Shown here: positions 7,429-13,373 of the stretch, piece after piece
Layout: every line of letters begins with the position of its first letter
How positions within the stretch are numbered: the first letter of the stretch is position 1
DNA from: CAZQYC01 sp043746555
GTDB lineage: Bacteria > Pseudomonadota > Gammaproteobacteria > Steroidobacterales > Steroidobacteraceae
Assembly: GCA_043746555.1 (NCBI GenBank)
Contig: JAYTQU010000277.1
Coordinates: forward strand, 1-13,373
Length of the DNA stretch: 13,373 nucleotides
Direction of reading: 5' to 3'
Program-made: the position numbers and the translations under genes
Notes under the pieces: generated by a model
What the model saw: the letters and a program-made list of their open reading frames with translations, nothing else
Told to the model about the DNA's origin: nothing
Databases searched by the model: none

Positions 7429-7763
7429 ATGACCGACGAACTCCGTCCGATCCGCCGCATCGTCACTGGCCATGACTTGCACGGCCGTTCGAGCATTGTC
7501 GAAGACGGCTCCTCGCCGGCAGGACGCTTGGTTCCCGAACGACCTGGCTATCGCGTTACCAATATTTGGCGCACCCTCGAAAGTCCGACCGCCATCGACG
7601 CGCTCGAGCGCATGGTTAATCATCAAGGCGTTGCTCCGCCTGTGAAGGGATTGGTGTGCGCTCGGGCGATGTGCTGATTCAACGCGGCACGAGTCATGCG
7701 CGGGCGAATCGCTCCAGAAAGATGGCGCGCGTATTGTTTGTATTGATCGCAGGTTGTCGCTAA
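7429..7763 (+). pseudogene. Cupin-domain protein gene with internal deletion (relic)
   Basis: The first frame from ATG 7429 gives RPIRRIVTGHDLHGRSSIVE, then GRLVPERPGYRVTNIWRT, the start of a known family of small cupin proteins, and runs to about APPVKG (7652). Read in another frame from about 7662 to TAA 7761-7763, the sequence gives SGDVLIQRGTSHARANRS and VLFVLI, the end of the same family (normally GDVLIQRGTNHAW.NRS). The middle of the cupin barrel, which contains the metal-binding HxH region, is missing. An internal deletion with frame change therefore joined the two ends, and the apparent 82-residue reading frame ending at 7677 is a by-product. The intact family is roughly 150-190 residues. 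The relic follows the terminator at once, so it may never have had a strong promoter. Confidence 0.75.
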
Positions 7764-7947
7764 TGGATTACGACTGTCTGCGGAAACCTGAACTAATCGA
7801 AGCACTATAAGCATTACCATCGATGGTCACGCATGCCTCCGTCTGTTTTACTTGTCGAGCCTGCCGTCCGAGTGACGCGCTCTGATCGCGAGTCGGCTTG
7901 CACGCTTGTAAGACGCATAAAACCAATCGTGAATCGAGGTCGCATCC
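7764..7947 (+). promoter_or_regulatory. nirK upstream region, no clear regulator site
   Basis: These 184 nt must contain the nirK promoter. TATAAG at 7806-7811 is a passable -10, but no good -35 precedes it. I looked for an FNR/NnrR-type palindrome (TTGAT-N4-ATCAA) and an NsrR-like site and saw none with both half-sites. The ribosome site GAGGT at 7936-7940 is 7 nt before the start codon. Confidence 0.3.
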
Positions 7948-9438
7948 ATGAATCGAACGATCGCATTGCTCACTGCCGGTATGCTGCTGGCTGCATTAAG
8001 CGCCTGCGCGCCAAAAACGCAATCGCAAACGCAAACGACGGGAGGCTCGACGTCCGGCGACTTCGGTCCGCCGCAAGGCGAGCCGGTACATGCCATCCTC
8101 ACGACTCCACCGGAAGTTCCCCCGCCCACCAATCGCCATCAACCCGCCAAGGTCATCGTCGATCTTGAGGTGCGCGAAGTTGAAAAGGAAATTTCCGAGG
8201 GTGTCACTTACACATTTTGGACATTCGGAGGCTCGGTGCCCGGCAGCTTTATCCGCGTGCGCCAAGGCGATACGGTGGAGTTTCATCTCAAAAACAACCC
8301 TTCCAGTAAAATGCCCCACAACATCGATTTGCATGGCGTCACCGGTCCAGGCGGCGGCGCCGCATCGAGTTTCACTGCGCCGGGCCACGCTTCGCAATTC
8401 ACGTTTAAGGCTTTAAATCAAGGCATTTACGTCTATCACTGCGCCACCGCGCCGGTCGGCATGCACATTGCGAACGGCATGTACGGCTTGATGTTGGTGG
8501 AGCCTCCCGAAGGGCTACCGCCGGTCGATCACGAGTACTACGTGATGCAGGGCGATTTTTACACCGTCGGCAAGTATCGCGAAAAAGGCCACCAAGCGTT
8601 CGATATGCAACGAGCGATCGACGAGCGTCCAACTTATGTGGTGTTCAACGGCGCGGAATCGTCGCTCACCGGACCCAAGTCGCTTAAAGCGAAAGTGGGC
8701 GAGACAGTGCGCTTGTTCGTCGGCAACGGCGGGCCGAATTTAGTTTCCAGCTTTCACGTGATCGGCGAGATTTTCGATCGCGTACAACAAGAAGGCGGTA
8801 CGCACCCTCAGGAAAACGTCCAGACCACGCTGATTCCCGCCGGCGGCGCGGCCATCGTGCAGTTCCATCTTGAAGTGCCCGGCACTTATATCTTGGTCGA
8901 TCACTCGATTTTCCGCGCCTTCAACAAAGGCGCGCTCGCAATGTTGCAAGTGGAAGGCCCGCCAAACAAAGCCATCTACTCCGGTAAAGAAGTGGACGAA
9001 ACGTATCTCGGCAGTCAGACCGGCAGCATGCAAGCGGTTGCCGCAGCGGCGCAAGCGCAGTCGACCGGCAGTCTCACCAGAGAACAACAGATTCAAGCGG
9101 GCGGCGTGCTCTTCAAAGGCACTTGCTCGGTGTGCCACCAAGAGACCGGTCAGGGCATTCCCGGCGTCTTCCCACCGCTGGCCGGTTCGGATTTCCTGAA
9201 AGCGGATCCGCAGCGCGCCATCGGCATCGTGTTGAACGGATTGAACGGAACCGTGACAGTGAACGGCACGCAATACAACTCTGTGATGCCGCCGATGAGT
9301 CAGTTGAACGACGACGAAATCGCCAACATACTGACCTATGCGCTCAACAACTGGGGCAATACCGGACCTGCCATCAGTGCGGCGCAAGTGAAGTTGATTC
9401 ACGATAAGACCAAGCGTCCTCAAGGTGCGGCAGATTGA
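7948..9438 (+). CDS. nirK: Copper nitrite reductase NirK, AniA-like lipoprotein with fused cytochrome c domain
   Basis: This enzyme reduces nitrite to nitric oxide in denitrification, at the periplasmic face of the membrane. The N-terminus is a lipoprotein signal with lipobox LSAC (C20, followed by Ala). Two cupredoxin domains follow (about 65-340). The type 1 copper ligands are H124, C165, H173 and M178. The type 2 ligands are H129, H164 and H319. The catalytic pair is D127 (HNIDLHG) and H270 (SFHVIGE). The loop HCATAPVGMHIANGM is one residue shorter between Cys and His than in the Alcaligenes enzyme and matches class II/AniA reductases. An Ala/Gln-rich linker (about 361-375) leads to a class I cytochrome c domain with CSVCH (393-397) and axial Met candidates M447/M450. 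The heme probably delivers electrons internally. All key residues are present. The stop codon overlaps the nirV start. Confidence 0.95.
   Translation: MNRTIALLTAGMLLAALSACAPKTQSQTQTTGGSTSGDFGPPQGEPVHAILTTPPEVPPPTNRHQPAKVIVDLEVREVEKEISEGVTYTFWTFGGSVPGSFIRVRQGDTVEFHLKNNPSSKMPHNIDLHGVTGPGGGAASSFTAPGHASQFTFKALNQGIYVYHCATAPVGMHIANGMYGLMLVEPPEGLPPVDHEYYVMQGDFYTVGKYREKGHQAFDMQRAIDERPTYVVFNGAESSLTGPKSLKAKVGETVRLFVGNGGPNLVSSFHVIGEIFDRVQQEGGTHPQENVQTTLIPAGGAAIVQFHLEVPGTYILVDHSIFRAFNKGALAMLQVEGPPNKAIYSGKEVDETYLGSQTGSMQAVAAAAQAQSTGSLTREQQIQAGGVLFKGTCSVCHQETGQGIPGVFPPLAGSDFLKADPQRAIGIVLNGLNGTVTVNGTQYNSVMPPMSQLNDDEIANILTYALNNWGNTGPAISAAQVKLIHDKTKRPQGAAD
9422..9427 (+). promoter_or_regulatory. Ribosome-binding site supporting the TTG start of nirV
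   Basis: AAGGTG lies 7 nt before the TTG codon at 9435, within the end of nirK. No in-frame ATG or GTG occurs before the hydrophobic signal core, so this site and the 4-bp overlap decide the unusual start. Confidence 0.55.
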
Positions 9439-10280
9439 ATAGATTCGAATTGAATCCGAGGCAATCCGGCCGGCAGTTCGCAACTCCTGGGGTTGCGCTA
9501 TTGGCTTTTATAATAATGTGGATTTGCGCTACCGCATCGGCAGCACAACGTTCCGCACTCACACCGCAGGTCGCCATTCCCGGCGGGGAGTTTCGTTCCG
9601 TATTGCCGCCTGCGCCGGACGTCGAGTCGGTAAAGGTTTTGTCGTTTCGAATGGATACGATGCCGGTCACCAATCGGCAATTCGCCGATTTCGTGCGCAC
9701 GCATCCACAATGGCGTCGCGACAAAGTCATGCGGCTATTCGCGGACGAACAATACTTATCGCAATGGCAAAGCGCGGAACAATTAGAGTCCAAGACCGAC
9801 GATCAACCCGTCACACGCGTCAGTTGGTTTGCGGCGAGCGATTACTGCGCGGCATACGGGCGTCGATTGCCCACATGGTACGAGTGGGAATACGTCGCCG
9901 CCGCCAGCGAAACAGCGCGCGATGCGCGACCAGACACCGCGTGGCGACAACGCATTCTCTCGTGGTATGAAAAACCAGCGCTCGGTCGATTACCGCCCGT
10001 CGGAAAAACACCCGCCAACATTTACGGCGTGCGCGACATTCACGGCGTTGTGTGGGAATGGGTGCAAGATTTCAATAGCATTCTCGTCTCAGGCGACAAT
10101 CGCGAACAAGGCGATCCAAACATCTTGAAGTTCTGCGGCGCCGGCGTCTTGGCTCTCAAAGACAAAGAGAACTACGCAATCTTGATGCGCACGGCATTGT
10201 TGTCGAGTTTACAAGGCAACTACACCACCGCCTCACTCGGTTTTCGCTGCGCCAGCGACATCAACGAAACTAAACCATGA
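9435..10280 (+). CDS. nirV: NirV-like protein, formylglycine-generating-enzyme (SUMF1) fold, exported
   Basis: This is the partner gene commonly found behind nirK. Its role is not settled, though assistance in NirK maturation or activity is the usual suggestion. Translation starts at TTG, overlapping the nirK stop by 4 bp. The product has a signal peptide: basic n-region, hydrophobic core about 19-32, and ATASA/AQ cleavage near residue 36. The rest is an FGE-sulfatase domain: VAIPGGEFR, FRMDTMPVTNRQFADFV, QPVTRVSWFAASDYCAAYGRR, LPTWYEWEYVAAA, GVWEW and a terminal LGFRCASD. The two cysteines that bind copper in true FGE would lie in the R-x-x-R-G-G-S-W-x-C...C region; here that region reads FCGAGVLALKD and then MRTALLSSLQGNYTTASLGF, without the CxxxxC pair. 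Formylglycine activity is therefore unlikely, and no sulfatase gene is nearby. Confidence 0.88.
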   Translation: MNRFELNPRQSGRQFATPGVALLAFIIMWICATASAAQRSALTPQVAIPGGEFRSVLPPAPDVESVKVLSFRMDTMPVTNRQFADFVRTHPQWRRDKVMRLFADEQYLSQWQSAEQLESKTDDQPVTRVSWFAASDYCAAYGRRLPTWYEWEYVAAASETARDARPDTAWRQRILSWYEKPALGRLPPVGKTPANIYGVRDIHGVVWEWVQDFNSILVSGDNREQGDPNILKFCGAGVLALKDKENYAILMRTALLSSLQGNYTTASLGFRCASDINETKP

Positions 10281-10852
10281 AACACCCTCACGCCCTGCTC
10301 GCACTGTTTCTTGTTTCCGTTAACGCGATCGCCACAGCCGCGACTCCTACCGAAACAATACCGAGCGATTCGATTTACCAATTGAATGTCGCGCTCACCA
10401 ATCAAGACGGCAAAGCGATCAAACTCGATGTCTATCGCGGACATCCCACACTCATCACAATGTTCTACGGCAGCTGTCCCAACGTCTGTCCACTGCTATT
10501 CGAAACCGTTGAGCTCACCGAACGATCGCTAAACCCAAAACTACAATCGCAACTTCGTGTTTTATTCATATCGATTGATCCGGATCGCGACACGCCAAAA
10601 GCATTGGCGTCACTCGCCAAGAGCCACCACGCCGATACCGCGCGCTGGACTCTGGCGCAAGCCAACGCCACCGACGTGCGAAAAATGGCGGCCGTACTCA
10701 ATGTTCAATATCGAAAATTACCAAATGGCGAATTCAATCACGCATCGGTCATCACGCTCTTGGACGCTGAAGGAAAAATCGTTGCGAAAACTAGTCAACT
10801 CGGTTCAATCGATCCCGAGTTCATGCAATCGCTGAAATCATCCCTGAAATAG
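10277..10852 (+). CDS. SCO1/SenC-family copper chaperone / thiol-disulfide protein
   Basis: This is a periplasmic thioredoxin-fold protein that binds copper and can reduce thiols. Relatives assemble the CuA site of cytochrome oxidase or supply copper to nitrous oxide and nitrite reductases. An N-terminal signal peptide (about 1-21, cleavage near ATA/A) precedes the domain. The copper ligands are C67 and C71 in FYGSCPNVCP, with the conserved histidine H155 in EFNHASVITLLD. ISIDPDRDTP is the usual central SCO motif. The start overlaps the nirV stop by 4 bp (ATGA), so the gene belongs to the nirK transcript and most likely serves NirK's copper sites. The length of 191 residues is normal. No transcription terminator is visible after it. 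Confidence 0.93.
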   Translation: MKHPHALLALFLVSVNAIATAATPTETIPSDSIYQLNVALTNQDGKAIKLDVYRGHPTLITMFYGSCPNVCPLLFETVELTERSLNPKLQSQLRVLFISIDPDRDTPKALASLAKSHHADTARWTLAQANATDVRKMAAVLNVQYRKLPNGEFNHASVITLLDAEGKIVAKTSQLGSIDPEFMQSLKSSLK

Positions 10853-10856
10853 CGGG

Positions 10857-10945
10857 CTAGTCCGGAAAGGCCACGCGATCCGCCGCGATTTCGTTTGCAA
10901 ACCACTCGTGTGCCTGTTCAACGTCCCATGCACTACATGCCGCCG
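10857..10945 (-). pseudogene. C-terminal scrap of an unidentified protein
   Basis: Read on the minus strand, a frame ends at a stop at 10859-10857, five bases from the end of the SCO gene. It gives AWDVEQAHEWFANE, then IAADRVAFPD, a protein-like composition with acidic and aromatic residues and no start codon. I do not recognise the family. It may be the tail of a gene whose front has been lost, since the frame is closed by a stop within a few codons upstream. Chance cannot be excluded for so short a stretch. Confidence 0.35.
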
Positions 10946-11025
10946 ACTAACAAGGCCATCCCGGCGATGACCTTTTCCAGATTGCCGATCCGTGGATCAA
11001 CAAATGCGAATCCCGGTTGCCCGTT
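10933..11025 (-). pseudogene. Short open minus-strand segment, possible gene scrap
   Basis: A different minus-strand frame from the scrap at 10857-10945 reads NGQPGFAFVDPRIGNL, then EKVIAGMALLVGGM and a stop at 10935-10933. The composition is protein-like, but I recognise no domain and there is no start or ribosome site. It lies directly behind the GNAT tail on the same strand and could be a frameshifted continuation or downstream repeat DNA. Confidence is low. Confidence 0.25.
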
Positions 11026-11173
11026 AGTTCGCTCGTGGTTCGTTGGTACGCTTTGGCAGTAGAAGAATTCTCTTTATATCCTTCACGAGCAGCAACAGAT
11101 GCAGAGTATCCGTTGAACTCAGTTCGAAATTGAAGTGCTCGTAGAATTGTTTTGCGCTCGCATCTGTTGACTG
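11024..11173 (-). pseudogene. GNAT acetyltransferase C-terminal remnant
   Basis: The minus strand reads STDASAKQFYEHFNFELSST, then DTLHLLLLVKDIKRILLLP and a stop at 11026-11024. The pattern D-x-x-A-K-x-F-Y-E-H-F-x-F-x-x-S-x-T-D-x-L-H-L is the recognisable end of GNAT N-acetyltransferases of the toxin-antitoxin type (TacT-like), where F-Y-x-x-F-G-F forms the last part of the acetyl-CoA fold. The front of the gene, with the acetyl-CoA binding loop, and any DUF1778/RHH antitoxin gene are missing: beyond about 11165 the DNA belongs to a DUF1501 fragment on the other strand. It is a relic, and the type assignment rests on one motif block. Confidence 0.6.
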
Positions 11174-11688
11174 AGCTGATCGCAAAAGTCATTGAAGCGC
11201 GTAATACACTCAATATCCGACTCAATATCCGACGCCAAGTGTTTATGATCTCGATGGGTGGCTTCGATACGCACGCCAACGAACTCAACACGCACAACAA
11301 TCTTTTCGGCCAAATTGGCCCAGTGCTAACAGCATTTCACGACGTGCTGGTCACGCTCGGTGAAATCAACAACGTGGCCACCTTTACCCTTTCCGACTTT
11401 GCCCGAACGTTTCAACCCAACACCGGCGGCGGCGCCGATCACGCCTGGCGCAATCATCACTTCACTATGGGCGGCAGCGTCAAGAGCCAACAGTATTACG
11501 GCGCGTTTCCAACGCTCGCATTGAATGGACCCGATGATACGGGTGAAGGACGCTGGATTCCAAGCACAGTGGTCGATCAATATGCCGCCACTCTAGCGTC
11601 GTGGTTCGGTGTTGACGCGACGGGACTTGCAACGGTGTTGCCGAATCTCAGTAACTTCGCCACCAGTGATTTAGGATTCATGGCGTAA
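11152..11688 (+). pseudogene. DUF1501-family protein, C-terminal fragment
   Basis: DUF1501 proteins are exported, Tat-signal-bearing proteins of 400-500 residues, distantly sulfatase-like and of unsettled function, often paired with DUF1800 genes. Only about the last 175 residues remain: KVIEARNTL, QVFMISMGGFDTHANEL, ATFTLSDFARTFQPNT, ADHAWRNHH, YYGAFPTLALNGPDDT, RWIPSTVVDQYAATLASWFG and a normal end DLGFMA. There is no signal peptide, DUF1800 partner or credible ribosome site; the nominal TTG at 11152 lies in unrelated DNA that reads as a GNAT tail on the other strand. The usual HAWGNHH block has Arg for Gly, and a 12-bp tandem duplication (11209-11232) inserts four residues. It is most likely a dead 3' fragment, although the reading frame is still open. 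Confidence 0.75.
11209..11232 (+). repeat. 12-bp perfect tandem duplication
   Basis: CTCAATATCCGA occurs twice in direct succession and inserts Leu-Asn-Ile-Arg in frame, giving NTLNIRLNIRRQ where the family has a single NxL-x-x-x-RQ. It looks like a recent slippage event in a sequence no longer under selection. Confidence 0.9.
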
Positions 11689-12030
11689 GCAAGTTCGATA
11701 ACGTTAGCCCTACTCTGCCTGCCTTGCGCAATTTCCGGCTTGCAGCAAGCACGACGCGTTAATACAAACCAAATGCGCGCAAAACTCTGCCGCAACTATT
11801 TAAGCTCAATAGCCCATCGAGCCAAGCAATAATCGACGGAAATTATCGGGAATTTGTGGCCTGACGACAGCTTGACAACTTGACTGTCGCTGCCGATTTT
11901 TTCTGTCTTTTCCAGGTGGGACGAGTGTACCAAACGCCTGCGGTCTTGACGAGACTGGTTTTGGATTTCGGATTTCGCTAAATAGCCCACCTCAATCGAC
12001 CGGTCTCGATTCCCTTGCCAGGAGAAACGC
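11689..12030. other. Intergenic region before the serine hydrolase
   Basis: This stretch has no supportable gene. It contains two -35-like hexamers, TTGACA at 11872-11877 and TTGACG at 11946-11951, neither with a convincing -10 at 16-18 bp. A weak hairpin, CGACAG (11865-11870) with CTGTCG (11884-11889), stands 7 nt before a T-run at 11897-11902 and could be a poor terminator for the relic zone. The serine hydrolase ribosome site AGGAG is at 12020-12024. Confidence 0.4.
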
Positions 12031-13245
12031 ATGTCAGCGACGATTCCGATTCACGGCGTGTGCGATTTCCGTTTCAACAAAGTACGTGAACTTTTTCAGC
12101 GTAGCTTCGACTCTGATACGGAAATCGGCGCGGCTGTCTCGTTTGTATTGGATGGGAAAACCGTTGTCGATCTGTGGGGCGGACACTACGACGCTGCTCG
12201 GACTCGCGAGTGGGAGCGCGACACGTTGGTGAATGTCTATTCCACAACCAAAGGGATGACGGCGCTTTGTGCAAATCAACTGATCGAACGTGGTCTTTTG
12301 GATGTCTATGCGCCCGTCGCGAAGTATTGGCCCAAGTTCGCTGCCGCAGGAAAGGAAAACATTTCGGTGAAATGGTTGCTATCGCACAAGGCCGGACTTC
12401 CCGGCGTACGCGAGCCGTTGCCTTTAGGATCGCTCTACGATTGGAACCGCATGTGCAACGTTCTCGCCGCGCAGGAACCATGGTGGACACCCGGCGACGG
12501 TCACGGCTATCACGTTTTCACGTTTGGATTTCTCGTCGGAGAGTTGGTGCGCCGCGTAACAGGCGAAAGCATCGGCGCCTACTTTCGCAAACAAATTGCT
12601 GAACCGCTTGACGTCGATTTCCATATCGGACTCGATCAGAAACATGATGCGCGCACATCGGACATGTACGGCGTGTCGATCGGCAATCGTCCGGCGTCCG
12701 CGACGCCGCAAACGCCGACCACAGGGCCGTTCGCCGACCTCGCTCGCGCAATGCAAGATCCCACAACGATGCAATACGCCGCTTTGTTGAATCCTCCTCA
12801 GACTCGCGATGCAGTCAACACTCGCGAATGGCGTGCGGCGGAAATTCCGGCCGTCAACGGACACGGCACAGCGCGCGCACTCGCGCGAATCTACGGCGCA
12901 CTGGCACGCGGCGGCGAAATCGATGACGTGCATATTCTAAAACCTGCGACTATCGAACGCGCCATCGCCGAAGAAGCAGTCGGACCCGAACGCGTTTTCT
13001 TTGGCGGCGTCTCGATGCGCTACGGTCTTGGATTCATGCTCAGCGAAAACTCCAATCGCTATGCACGACTAAGCCCAAATCCACGCGCCTTCGGTCACAC
13101 CGGCGCGGGCGGTTCGCTGGGTATGGCCGATCCCGATGCCAAAATAGGCTTCGGTTTCACCATGAATTGCATGCAAGCCGGAATGGTTACCACCGGCACA
13201 ACTCCCGGCATGATGATCGATGCGTTTTACGATGCGTTGATTTAG
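12031..13245 (+). CDS. Serine hydrolase, class C beta-lactamase / EstB-like esterase family
   Basis: This is a beta-lactamase-fold serine hydrolase (PF00144), probably an esterase or peptidase-like enzyme rather than a resistance enzyme. The nucleophile motif S-x-x-K is YSTTKG (S71, K74). The second-motif tyrosine is Y160 in GYHVFTFGFLVGELVRR, with no Asn two residues later, as in EstB-type esterases. The third motif is HTGAGG (H356) in place of KTG. The end GFGFTMNCMQAGM...PGMMIDAFYDAL is typical of the family. No signal peptide is present, so the 404-residue protein should be cytoplasmic. AGGAG at 12020-12024, 6 nt before the ATG, fixes the start. It stands alone behind the relic zone, and its natural substrate is unknown. 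Confidence 0.92.
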   Translation: MSATIPIHGVCDFRFNKVRELFQRSFDSDTEIGAAVSFVLDGKTVVDLWGGHYDAARTREWERDTLVNVYSTTKGMTALCANQLIERGLLDVYAPVAKYWPKFAAAGKENISVKWLLSHKAGLPGVREPLPLGSLYDWNRMCNVLAAQEPWWTPGDGHGYHVFTFGFLVGELVRRVTGESIGAYFRKQIAEPLDVDFHIGLDQKHDARTSDMYGVSIGNRPASATPQTPTTGPFADLARAMQDPTTMQYAALLNPPQTRDAVNTREWRAAEIPAVNGHGTARALARIYGALARGGEIDDVHILKPATIERAIAEEAVGPERVFFGGVSMRYGLGFMLSENSNRYARLSPNPRAFGHTGAGGSLGMADPDAKIGFGFTMNCMQAGMVTTGTTPGMMIDAFYDALI

Positions 13246-13263
13246 CCGGAGAAAAAACGATCT

Positions 13264-13373
13264 TGCGTTACGGCACTACTTCTACTTTGTCAGGTTGGGA
13301 TCAAGCGATGCGGGGCAAGGCGCAACGGCCTGAAAAAGCGCAGCGTACACGGCAGTACGTGAGTATTTTTCAG
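13264..13373. repeat. Palindromic intergenic repeat, cut by the window end
   Basis: CTGAAAAA (13330-13337) pairs perfectly with TTTTTCAG (13366-13373), the last bases given. The left arm is preceded by AACGGC, so the stem probably continues past the edge. An inner hairpin, CGTAC (13344-13348) with GTACG (13355-13359), sits inside. The sequence resembles intergenic repeats I have seen behind many gammaproteobacterial genes, but copy number cannot be tested here. A forward frame is open from TTG 13263 to the edge, rich in Arg and Gln, and is probably not a gene. Confidence 0.45.

Noticed and set aside
7833..8168. Small forward frame upstream of and overlapping nirK
   Set aside because: It has no ribosome site, an Arg-rich composition, and overlaps the well-supported lipoprotein start of nirK.
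9232..9249. Tandem TTGAACGGA repeat in nirK
   Set aside because: It encodes LNGLNG in the cytochrome domain, where a GLNG-type motif before the axial Met is normal, so selection on the protein explains it.
8740..9483. Antisense open frame of 247 residues opposite nirK
   Set aside because: nirK is certain on the + strand across this span. The antisense product has no family features.
9518..9970. 150-residue forward frame inside nirV
   Set aside because: It overlaps a frame with a full set of FGE-domain motifs. Its own product is Arg-rich and unlike any family.
13263..13373. Partial gene starting at TTG and running off the edge
   Set aside because: The frame coincides with a palindromic repeat, the predicted peptide is Arg/Gln-rich without a family signature, and start support is weak.

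Overview
The window looks like chromosomal DNA of a denitrification-capable proteobacterium with moderate-to-high GC. A gammaproteobacterium of the Xanthomonadales/Rhodanobacteraceae type is my best guess, based on the style of the intergenic repeats, the ABC-2/LytS-LytTR operon and the AniA-like NirK. This is inference, since no rRNA or other marker gene is present. All intact genes lie on the + strand. The minus strand carries only decayed scraps.

Layout. (1) 3-125 is the tail of an FtsX/MacB-type ABC permease, followed by a REP/BIME-like repeat cluster (179-340). (2) 346-4429 is a tight four-gene operon: NatA-type ABC ATPase, NatB-type ABC-2 permease, LytS/YesM-type sensor kinase and LytTR response regulator. 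It reads as an envelope export or stress system with its own two-component control. (3) 4599-7342 is a two-gene molybdo-hydroxylase operon of the isoquinoline 1-oxidoreductase/aldehyde oxidase type: a 2Fe-2S small subunit and a Tat-exported molybdopterin large subunit. It is closed by a strong intrinsic terminator (7380-7416). (4) 7429-7763 is a dead cupin gene with an internal deletion. (5) 7948-10852 is a translationally coupled denitrification operon: nirK (lipoprotein copper nitrite reductase with a fused C-terminal cytochrome c), nirV (FGE-fold protein without the FGE cysteines) and a SCO copper chaperone. The genes overlap by 4 bp at each junction. (6) 10857-11688 is a gene graveyard: minus-strand C-terminal scraps, including a GNAT acetyltransferase tail, joined head-on to the C-terminal part of a DUF1501 gene. 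(7) 12031-13245 is an EstB-like class C beta-lactamase-fold serine hydrolase. (8) The window ends inside a palindromic, probably dispersed, repeat.

How the genes work together. NirK reduces nitrite to NO in the periplasm, probably taking electrons through its own heme. The SCO protein would deliver or reduce copper for NirK's two copper sites, and NirV is the conserved but poorly understood nirK partner. The ABC genes and the LytS/LytTR pair probably share one transcript, so the regulators may govern the transporter or a process linked to it. The IorAB-type enzyme is a separate transcription unit that needs a molybdenum cofactor and Tat export.

I saw no wholly new system. The points most worth a second look are the nirK-nirV-sco module with its cysteine-less FGE fold, the two relic zones flanking that operon, the 40-bp inverted repeat cluster, and the perfect palindrome upstream of the molybdo-hydroxylase.
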